A stretch of 12,365 nucleotides of DNA from RGIG3009 sp045541305. Lineage in GTDB: Bacteria > Bacillota > Clostridia > Oscillospirales > Acutalibacteraceae. Below, in pieces: positions 6,531 through 12,365 of this stretch. The DNA lies in assembly GCA_045541305.1 (NCBI GenBank), contig JAZQIV010000162.1, positions 1-12,365 on the forward strand, given 5' to 3'. How positions within the stretch are numbered: the stretch's first letter is position 1; each line of letters opens with the position of its first letter. Under the pieces are notes generated by a model, which saw only the letters and a list, made by a program, of their open reading frames with translations, was not told where the DNA came from and did no database searches. Made by a program: the position numbers and the translations under genes.

Positions 6531-8793
6531 AATACGTCAAGACATACGGAGAAGCAATCCGATTGCCGGATTCATCCGTAATGGTTATGGTAAGCTTGGT
6601 GCCGGTTGCGTTTTCGGACGGGATGGTAAAGCCGTCGTCAAACACAATGGCGGTGGCAGTATTAACGGCCATGTTGGACAAATTGGCTTCATACGAAGCA
6701 ATGACATTGTCTGAAGCGTCGGTCAGTTCTGCTTTCACAACGGCTGTCAGGGCCGAAGAGGCAAACTGCCGCCGCACGGTAATACCGGCGATGGTCCCGC
6801 CGGGTACCAAGTCACACAGGGTAACTTGTTCACCCGCAATCACAAACACTTGCTCTACGCCGTATTCTTCGTCTTCGTGACCGATGGAAAGCACGAAATT
6901 GGCCAGATCCTCCACCTCGTCATCCGACAGATCGGGGGCGAACAGGCGAACGACCTCTTTCATATCCCGATAGCGGCCATCGTGCAGCCAAGCACCCGTG
7001 CGCCACACTTCCACGAGTGTTGGGGTATCCATGGCACGGTTTTCCCAGTTGCCGCCTGCGGTGGTACCCACGTCGTGGGTCTGCATGTCGGTATAGAGCG
7101 GTGCCGGATGGCAGGTCGCACAACCGGCGCTTTCAAACAAGGCGGCACCGCGTTGTGCGGATTCTGTCAGGGTGCCGTCGGTGTTACGGTACGGACTTTG
7201 CACGGGTTGCAGTGACATCAAATATTTATCGATATGATCCAGTTGGGCGTCATCCATGACGTTAAATTGAATGAACTTCATACCGGCGCGCACGGCCGTT
7301 TCAGCGGTGTCACGAATGCCGGTAACCATAACCGGCGGTGTGCGATGAGAATACAACAAGCTTTTGGCGCTCTTCGGGTTACCCAGGCCATCGTTCATGT
7401 TATCCCAATTTAAGCCATCCGCTAACGCGTCGGGATGGCAGCTCAAGCAGCTTTGCCACTTTTGATAGCAGAGGTTTGCGTCGCTAAACAGGATCTCGCC
7501 GGTGCGCACGGCATCGTTTGCGGGCTGCTGTGCCACGGTCAGCGGTGCACCTGCTTGTTTGGCAGTAATATCCAACACAGCGATGTCGCCGGTAAAATAT
7601 TGACCGATATACGCTTTCCCATTGGCAACGGTGACGGCACGCGCCCCTTTTCCGTTCAGCGAGATGCGGGTACGGCAATCATCCAAGAAGGGAAGATAGT
7701 CGGCAATTTTATCGGTAGCGGTGACAACGCCCGTACCGGCTTTTACGGCCGCGATTTTTTGGCTCATGGCGGCAATATCGACGACCATCGCTTCATCGGT
7801 ACCTGATAATGCAACGATCAGCTGCGAATCGTCTTCGCTGACAGCGATTCCCCAAGGATTGGCCGCGCCGAGCTCAACCTCGTCCAGCAGAACAGCTTGG
7901 GCGGTATCGTTGGATGTGTCAATCATCGAAAAACCGTTGGTGTTGATCCAACCGCGATCCAGCTGCGTGGTAGGATAGGTGTAACGGGCAATGATATGCG
8001 AAACGAACACCTTACTCCCATCGGACGTGGCGGCAATACTCTTGACACCACCGGCGCCGTTAATCAATGCAATGTTCCGAACCACCTTGTCGGTTGTCAG
8101 ATCGACGACAGCGACATCGGCCGAGACAACGTCCTCGGTGGAGGCTTCGTTTGGCAAATGGCAAGCAACGTACAGTTTGCCGTTTGCGGCGACCATATCG
8201 ATCGGCTCACGTCCCTCGATGGCAATGGTATCGGTGACAGTGCGCGAGTTGAGATCCGTGACGGATACGGTATTGTCAAAGCGGTTGGCAACATAGGCTT
8301 TGTCGCCCTGAACCGTCATGGCAGAGGGGGTATGCCCTACCGCTATGGTACCCGTTTGTTGCAAAGCACTGTCCAGAACAATCACGGTGCCGTTGGCGCC
8401 GCCAACCAAGGCGTACACAGCATCGTTCGTCGCACAAACGCCGTTGACCTGTGTGTTGGTGGTATAGGTGGCTTCTATCTTGCCTAAAGAAGACAGCTTG
8501 TACACGTGATGACCGGTTTTGTCGGCTGCGTACAGATATCCGTCCGCCGTTGCAAGATCCGTGATGGAAGTATAATTGGTCGGCGATGTCACAGATGGGG
8601 CGACAGCCGAAGTCACCACGTCGGCATAGGATGTATCGGTCCCGGTTAATCGCGTGATTAATGAACCCAAAATCGGCGTGCCGGATAGGTCGATCTTACC
8701 GGCGATTGCCATTGGGAGTAACACACCGCTAAAAAACACGACACATACACAAGCCGCTAAAATGAGAATGCTTTTCTTGGAAAAGGACTTCAC
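6529..8793 (-). CDS. Exported YVTN beta-propeller / di-haem cytochrome c peroxidase (MauG-like) fusion protein
   Basis: 754 residues from GTG 8793, with AAGGAGG 8 nt upstream. Residues 7-31 form a hydrophobic signal segment; cleavage after AIA (31) is plausible, otherwise it is a membrane anchor. Residues about 70-415 are a YVTN-type beta-propeller (GHTPSAMTVQGDKAYVANRFDNTVSVTDL). Residues about 427-640 form a di-haem peroxidase-like domain: CLSCH at 449-453 in LCYQKWQSCLSCHPDALADGL, then SHRTPPVMVTG, a second site CATCH at 558-562 in RGAALFESAGCATCHP, and TPTLVEVWRTGAWLHDGR near 590-607, the classic CCP/MauG signature. A beta-rich tail (about 655-754) ends the protein, with no dockerin. The family includes di-haem peroxidases that reduce H2O2 and MauG-type enzymes that oxidise proteins; which chemistry applies here cannot be told. 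It is first in the cluster, 14 nt before the HzsA-related gene, so a redox pair is inferred. Confidence 0.9.
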   Translation of the reverse strand: MKSFSKKSILILAACVCVVFFSGVLLPMAIAGKIDLSGTPILGSLITRLTGTDTSYADVVTSAVAPSVTSPTNYTSITDLATADGYLYAADKTGHHVYKLSSLGKIEATYTTNTQVNGVCATNDAVYALVGGANGTVIVLDSALQQTGTIAVGHTPSAMTVQGDKAYVANRFDNTVSVTDLNSRTVTDTIAIEGREPIDMVAANGKLYVACHLPNEASTEDVVSADVAVVDLTTDKVVRNIALINGAGGVKSIAATSDGSKVFVSHIIARYTYPTTQLDRGWINTNGFSMIDTSNDTAQAVLLDEVELGAANPWGIAVSEDDSQLIVALSGTDEAMVVDIAAMSQKIAAVKAGTGVVTATDKIADYLPFLDDCRTRISLNGKGARAVTVANGKAYIGQYFTGDIAVLDITAKQAGAPLTVAQQPANDAVRTGEILFSDANLCYQKWQSCLSCHPDALADGLNWDNMNDGLGNPKSAKSLLYSHRTPPVMVTGIRDTAETAVRAGMKFIQFNVMDDAQLDHIDKYLMSLQPVQSPYRNTDGTLTESAQRGAALFESAGCATCHPAPLYTDMQTHDVGTTAGGNWENRAMDTPTLVEVWRTGAWLHDGRYRDMKEVVRLFAPDLSDDEVEDLANFVLSIGHEDEEYGVEQVFVIAGEQVTLCDLVPGGTIAGITVRRQFASSALTAVVKAELTDASDNVIASYEANLSNMAVNTATAIVFDDGFTIPSENATGTKLTITITDESGNRIASPYVLTY
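7108..7122 (-). other. c-type haem attachment site 2 of the peroxidase-like protein (CATCH)
   Basis: Codes for CATCH at residues 558-562 in the context RGAALFESAGCATCHPAPLYTD, the usual second haem segment of CCP/MauG-like proteins. Confidence 0.87.
7435..7449 (-). other. c-type haem attachment site 1 of the peroxidase-like protein (CLSCH)
   Basis: Codes for CLSCH at residues 449-453, followed by PDALADGLNWD. H483 and M489 in SHRTPPVM further on are candidate axial or distal residues by analogy with related sequences; this is inference. Confidence 0.87.
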
Positions 8794-8801
8794 AACGAGC
8801 T

Positions 8802-8808
8802 CCTCCTT
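8802..8808 (-). promoter_or_regulatory. Ribosome binding site of the peroxidase-like gene
   Basis: A consensus AAGGAGG on the minus strand lies 8 nt before the GTG at 8793 and supports that start. Confidence 0.8.
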
Positions 8809-8837
8809 TTTTAAATAAAGCCAATGATCTATTTATT

Positions 8838-8846
8838 ACTATACCA
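8838..8846 (-). promoter_or_regulatory. Candidate extended -10 promoter of the three-gene haem/dockerin/cohesin cluster
   Basis: The minus strand reads TGGTATAGT, an extended -10 (TGn plus a five-of-six -10). Transcription would start near 8831, leaving about 38 nt of leader before the GTG at 8793. No good -35 is seen at the right spacing (the place is T-rich), which is acceptable for extended -10 promoters. A second perfect TATAAT at 8874-8879, also without a clear -35, is an alternative. The remainder of 8794-8893 is AT-rich; I recognise no operator or riboswitch in it. Confidence 0.45.
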
Positions 8847-8893
8847 CATAGATTGGGGGTAAAAAAATAACATATTATAAGGAATAAATTAAC

Positions 8894-8939
8894 AAAATTT
8901 AAGCCGCATTCACAATACTGCGAATGCGGCTTAAATTTT
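8894..8939 (-). terminator. Intrinsic terminator after the EamA transporter gene
   Basis: A perfect 18-bp inverted repeat (8894-8911 with 8922-8939) encloses a 10-nt loop. The GC core AAGCCGCATTC is flanked by A/T runs, so the stem is A-rich on one side and U-rich on the other, and GTTAATTT follows on the minus strand. It begins 1 nt after the transporter's TGA and separates that gene from the haem cluster. Its near symmetry suggests it may work in both directions. Confidence 0.85.
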
Positions 8940-8940
8940 A

Positions 8941-9822
8941 TCATGTTTGTTTTGGCTTGGCTTGCAACACGACAAGACCGATCACGACCAACGAGATACC
9001 GAAAACACCGCCCCATTTGAGAAATTCACCAAAGGCGAACACACCAATGAGCGTTGCCACAACCGGTTCCAGAATCGAAAGAATCGAAGCCTTGCCGGCG
9101 GGAACCTTGGAAAGGCCGTAGGTATAGAGTATGTACGGAATGATGGTGTTGGTGGCGGAAATTCCCACCGAAAGTGCGATGTTACTTGGCGTTTGCAGTA
9201 GCGTGCCGAGTGCCGGTAGATCGGAAAACGGCACAATGGCAATCGCTGCAAGTAAAAACGTATAAAACGTGATGGTCACGGTGGAATAGTGCCGAGCGGC
9301 AAGCTTGCCGAAGATGCTGTACAAGGCGTATCCCAAGCCGGATAGCAACCCATATACCAAACCGATCTGCGTTAATTTCAACTCCTCGGCGGTGCACAGC
9401 AATACACAGCCGGTCAGCGCAATCACGAGCGATACAATGTTTTGCCACGTGATTTTCTCCTTGAAGATCGGAACAGATAGCAACAAGATCCAAAACGGGG
9501 AGGTGTACATCAGCACGCAGGCAACCGACACCGAATTTTCGGCAATAGAATTCATGTAGCAGATGTTAAAAAACAAAAAACTACAGATGCCGGAGCCAAG
9601 AAACATCCACAGATCCCGCAAACGAATGTGCAACAGTTTAGGATTTTTGATGAGCATAAAAATGCCCAGACAGAAAGCGGTGATGACGGCACGCACCGCC
9701 ACGGTTTGCACGGTGGTAAAGCCCGCGGCGCTCATGGTGCGCGTGTATAAGCTGATACATCCCCAAAAAACGGCAGCGAGCACGATGCTCAGCTCACCGC
9801 TGTGTTGTTTGAAACGATTCAT
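8941..9822 (-). CDS. EamA-domain (DMT superfamily) permease
   Basis: 293 residues from ATG 9822, chosen because GCGGAG lies 9 nt upstream and the product then starts just before helix 1, at the usual family length. In-frame ATG 9858 and GTG 9894 upstream have weak or no ribosome site. About ten hydrophobic helices (near 11-28, 36-57, 68-87, 97-118, 126-144, 152-171, 183-199, 213-234, 245-263, 270-287) form two EamA repeats. The first has AAVFWGCISLYTR and ends near TGCVLL; the second has GLLSGLGYALYSIFGK and ILEPVVATLIGVFAFGE, the family's usual PVxAxLxxxxxxGE end. Members export or import small metabolites such as amino acids or nucleotides at the inner membrane; the substrate cannot be read from sequence. 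It sits alone between two hairpins, so no link to the haem cluster is implied. Confidence 0.92.
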   Translation of the reverse strand: MNRFKQHSGELSIVLAAVFWGCISLYTRTMSAAGFTTVQTVAVRAVITAFCLGIFMLIKNPKLLHIRLRDLWMFLGSGICSFLFFNICYMNSIAENSVSVACVLMYTSPFWILLLSVPIFKEKITWQNIVSLVIALTGCVLLCTAEELKLTQIGLVYGLLSGLGYALYSIFGKLAARHYSTVTITFYTFLLAAIAIVPFSDLPALGTLLQTPSNIALSVGISATNTIIPYILYTYGLSKVPAGKASILSILEPVVATLIGVFAFGEFLKWGGVFGISLVVIGLVVLQAKPKQT

Positions 9823-9831
9823 ACAAAACAA

Positions 9832-9837
9832 CTCCGC
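9832..9837 (-). promoter_or_regulatory. Ribosome binding site that decides the EamA start
   Basis: The minus strand reads GCGGAG, 9 nt before ATG 9822. The upstream candidate ATG 9858 has only a short AAGG about 6 nt before it, so 9822 is preferred. Confidence 0.6.
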
Positions 9838-9926
9838 TTGTAAGGTGATACGACTCATTGAGACCTTATTTTGAAAAGGTTGAGTTTCGCTCACTCTTCA
9901 CTAAAATATTCGTCAATGCTGGAAAT

Positions 9927-9958
9927 ACGCCCCACAGAGGGAATCCTCTGTGGGGCGT
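9927..9958 (-). terminator. Hairpin after rpoC, probable terminator
   Basis: A perfect 14-bp GC-rich stem (ACGCCCCACAGAGG, 9927-9940, with 9945-9958) and a 4-nt loop lie 10 nt past the rpoC stop. On the minus strand only ATTTCC follows, a poor U-tract, while on the plus strand GGGTTTTCTTTT follows. It may act in both directions or be a weak terminator for rpoC. The rest of the 146-bp gap to the transporter holds no convincing promoter; a TTGACG at 9911-9916 has no good -10 at 17 nt. Confidence 0.7.
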
Positions 9959-9968
9959 GGGTTTTCTT

Positions 9969-12365
9969 TTACTCTTCGGTGGAATCTTCCGCCATAGCTG
10001 CGGGCTGCTCATCGTCTTCCAGCATGCTGCGCAGAGCGGCAACATACGGATCGTCGCTGGAGGCATGGGTGTTCACAACGTCCACGTTGTTGTACACCGG
10101 CATACCGGTACCGGCGGGGATGAGTTTACCGATGATGACGTTCTCCTTGAGACCGAGGAGCGGATCCACCTTGCCCTTGATAGCGGCATCGGTCAACACG
10201 CGCGTGGTCTCCTGGAAGGAGGCGGCAGACAGGAAGGAATCGGTAGCAAGCGATGCTTTGGTGATACCCAGCAGCACCGGCGAGCAGGTGGCTTCCTTCA
10301 AATGGATCTCACCGGCATCGATGCGCGCACGCACGCGTGCATTTTCCGCATCAAACTGGCTGCGATCGATCATTGCACCGGCGAGCAAATAGGTGTCGCC
10401 GGCATCATCCACCTTGACTTTGCGCATCATCTGACGCACGATGACTTCCACGTGCTTATCGTTGATGTCAACACCCTGCATACGGTAGGTGCGCTGCACT
10501 TCCTGAATCAGGTAGTTCTGCACAGCCTCAGCACCGCTGATGGCCAGGATGTCGTGCGGGTTGATGGAGCCTTCGGTCAAGCGGTCGCCCTTCTTGACCA
10601 CGTCGCCATCCTGCACACGGATACGGGAACCGAACGAGATCGGATAACTGCGCTCGTCCACGTTTTCCGGATCCTGCGAGGTGACGTATACCACACGCTT
10701 TTTCTTCTCTTCGCCCAAGCGGACAACACCGTCGATCTCCGAGATGATGGCGAGGGATTTCGGTTTACGGCCTTCAAACAACTCTTCAACACGGGGCAGA
10801 CCCTGCGTAATATCTTCCGCCGATGCAACACCACCGGTGTGGAACGTACGCATGGTCAGCTGGGTACCGGGTTCACCGATGGACTGAGCGGCGATGATAC
10901 CGACCGCTTCGCCAACCGTAACCGGATCCACTGTTGCAAGGTTGGAGCCGTAGCACTTGGCGCAAACGCCGTGCTTGGCGTTACAGGTAAGCACCGAACG
11001 AATCTTGATGCGCTCGACACCGTAGGTGTTGACAAGCAACTTGGCATCCGCGTCGTTCATCATGTGATCGCGCGAGACCACCACTTCGCCGGTCTTGGGA
11101 TCCACGAAATCTTCGGTGAGGAAACGGCCGACCAAACGCTCGGTGAGCGGTTCGATCATTTCCTTGCCGTCCTTGATATCGTAGACTTCAATGCCTTCGT
11201 GCGTGCCGCAATCGTCCTCACGGATGATGACATCCTGCGAAACGTCAACCAAACGACGGGTCAGGTAACCCGAGTCAGCCGTACGCAGAGCGGTATCCGC
11301 CAAGCCTTTACGGGCACCACGCGACGAAATGAAGTATTCCAAAATGTTCAGACCTTCACGGTAGTTGGCACGGATCGGAACCTCGATCGTACGACCGGAG
11401 GTGTTGGCAATCAAGCCACGCATACCGGCAAGCTGACGAATCTGTGCAATGGAACCACGAGCGCCGGAATCCGACATCATGTAGATCGGGTTGAACGGAT
11501 CCATGTTGTTGTTCAGCGCTTTGGTGACCTTGTCGGTGGTATCGTTCCAGGTTTTGATAACCATCTGATACCGTTCCTCGTTGGACAACAAACCCTGGTT
11601 GTACAGATCGGTGATCTGATCCACGGTTTCCTCCGCTTCAGTGATGAGTTGTTTTTTCTCCGGCGGGATGGAAGCATCCACAACCGCCACCGTCAAGGCA
11701 CCGCGGGTGGAATATTTGTAGCCCTGTGCTTTGACCGCGTCCAACACTTCGGAGGTGCGGGCGGGGCCGTACACCTTGATGCACTTGTCAATAATCTGAG
11801 AAAGCTGTTTTTTGCCGACCTTGTAGTTGACTTCATACAAGAACTGATCGTCGTCGGTCTTGCGTTCCACCAAGCCGAGATCCTGCGGGATGGGCTGGTT
11901 GAAGATGATGCGGCCCACGGTGGTTTCTACCAAACGGGATTGCATCACGCCATGGATCTCCATGGTGCGGCGAACGCGGATTTTCGCGTGCAGACCCACC
12001 ACTTTATCGGCATACGCCATCATGGCTTCGTTCTCGTCACGGAACACCTTGCCTTCGCCCGGCTCGCCGGGTTTCTCGATGGTCAGGTAATAGGAACCGA
12101 GAACCATATCCTGCGTCGGAACCGTCACGGGACGTCCGTCGGAGGGCTTGAGCAGGTTGCCGGCAGCCAGCATCAGGAAACGGGCTTCCGCCTGCGCTTC
12201 GGCAGACAGCGGCACGTGCACGGCCATCTGGTCACCGTCGAAGTCGGCGTTAAATGCCGTACAAGCGAGCGGATGCAGCTTGATGGCGCGGCCTTCGACC
12301 AGCACCGGCTCAAACGCCTGAATGCCCAAACGGTGAAGTGTAGGCGCGCGGTTGAGCATGACCGG
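9969..12365 (-). CDS. rpoC: DNA-directed RNA polymerase beta-prime subunit (partial, 5' end outside window)
   Basis: 798 visible residues, roughly the C-terminal two thirds of a clostridial RpoC; the frame is open to the right edge (first visible codons P-V-M-L-N-R). Landmarks, numbered from the first visible residue: NRAPTLHRLGIQAFEPVL; the catalytic Mg-binding NADFDGD (Asp 41, 43, 45; bases 12231-12245); SDSGARGS near 298-305; the bridge-helix region ARKGLADTALRTADSGYLTRR; zinc-binding cysteines 386, 461, 468 and 471 (CGTHEG and CNAKHGVCAKC); and the trigger loop GTQLTMRTFHTGG (500-512). Only about ten residues separate this from GLPRVEELFE, so the long proteobacterial trigger-loop insertion is absent, as expected for Firmicutes. 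The protein ends in an acidic tail (DSTEE). It forms the catalytic centre of transcription with RpoB. The usual clostridial followers (rpsL, rpsG, fusA) do not come next here. Confidence 0.98.
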   Translation of the reverse strand, partial: PVMLNRAPTLHRLGIQAFEPVLVEGRAIKLHPLACTAFNADFDGDQMAVHVPLSAEAQAEARFLMLAAGNLLKPSDGRPVTVPTQDMVLGSYYLTIEKPGEPGEGKVFRDENEAMMAYADKVVGLHAKIRVRRTMEIHGVMQSRLVETTVGRIIFNQPIPQDLGLVERKTDDDQFLYEVNYKVGKKQLSQIIDKCIKVYGPARTSEVLDAVKAQGYKYSTRGALTVAVVDASIPPEKKQLITEAEETVDQITDLYNQGLLSNEERYQMVIKTWNDTTDKVTKALNNNMDPFNPIYMMSDSGARGSIAQIRQLAGMRGLIANTSGRTIEVPIRANYREGLNILEYFISSRGARKGLADTALRTADSGYLTRRLVDVSQDVIIREDDCGTHEGIEVYDIKDGKEMIEPLTERLVGRFLTEDFVDPKTGEVVVSRDHMMNDADAKLLVNTYGVERIKIRSVLTCNAKHGVCAKCYGSNLATVDPVTVGEAVGIIAAQSIGEPGTQLTMRTFHTGGVASAEDITQGLPRVEELFEGRKPKSLAIISEIDGVVRLGEEKKKRVVYVTSQDPENVDERSYPISFGSRIRVQDGDVVKKGDRLTEGSINPHDILAISGAEAVQNYLIQEVQRTYRMQGVDINDKHVEVIVRQMMRKVKVDDAGDTYLLAGAMIDRSQFDAENARVRARIDAGEIHLKEATCSPVLLGITKASLATDSFLSAASFQETTRVLTDAAIKGKVDPLLGLKENVIIGKLIPAGTGMPVYNNVDVVNTHASSDDPYVAALRSMLEDDEQPAAMAEDSTEE

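Noticed and set aside
7897..8487. 196-residue plus-strand frame.
   Set aside because: Antisense to the YVTN propeller coding region; low-complexity shadow of propeller repeats, no start signals.
8874..8879. Perfect TATAAT as the main promoter of the haem cluster.
   Set aside because: No recognisable -35 at 16-18 nt, and it lies close to the terminator stem. The extended -10 at 8838-8846 gives a better leader length, though this one remains possible.
8729..9016. Minus-strand 95-residue frame crossing the intergenic promoter region.
   Set aside because: It spans a terminator and the ends of two real genes in another frame; no ribosome site and no plausible product.
9823..9894. Longer start (GTG 9894, 317 residues) for the transporter.
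   Set aside because: The extra N-terminal residues are not typical of the family and lack a ribosome site; ATG 9822 has GCGGAG at 9 nt.

Overview
The window comes from the genome of a Gram-positive, probably uncultured, clostridium, most likely of the Oscillospirales/Ruminococcaceae type. Three things point there. The RpoC sequence reads like clostridial beta-prime and lacks the long trigger-loop insertion of Proteobacteria. Strong AAGGAGG ribosome binding sites precede GTG/ATG starts. A textbook type I dockerin and a cohesin-like domain, the signature of cellulosome-building clostridia, are both present. Every gene I can support is on the minus strand. The many plus-strand open frames are antisense shadows.

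Layout, in transcription order (right to left). At 12365-9969 is the C-terminal two thirds of rpoC, followed by a strong hairpin. At 9822-8941 is a ten-helix EamA/DMT-family transporter, closed by a perfect 18-bp hairpin terminator. A short AT-rich promoter region (about 8794-8893) follows. Then comes a tight three-gene cluster with gaps of only 14 and 17 nt: (i) an exported YVTN beta-propeller fused to a di-haem cytochrome c peroxidase/MauG-like domain (8793-6529); (ii) a 1591-residue exported protein related to the hydrazine synthase alpha subunit (HzsA-related), with two CxxCH haem sites, an inserted jelly-roll module, two copies of a stalk plus F5/8-type unit, and a C-terminal dockerin (6514-1739); (iii) an exported protein with an N-terminal cohesin-like domain followed by tandem, near-identical 222-residue discoidin-like repeats, running off the left edge (1721-1).

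How they may work together (inference): the dockerin of (ii) could dock onto the cohesin of (iii), placing a di-haem protein on a scaffold or surface protein, with the di-haem peroxidase-like protein (i) as a redox partner. This would be a small cellulosome-style extracellular redox complex. The haem families in (i) and (ii) are ones I associate mainly with Planctomycetes, Verrucomicrobia and Lentisphaerae. Finding them in a dockerin/cohesin setting in a fermentative clostridium is the most interesting feature of the window. The chemistry performed is unknown; hydrazine synthesis should not be assumed.
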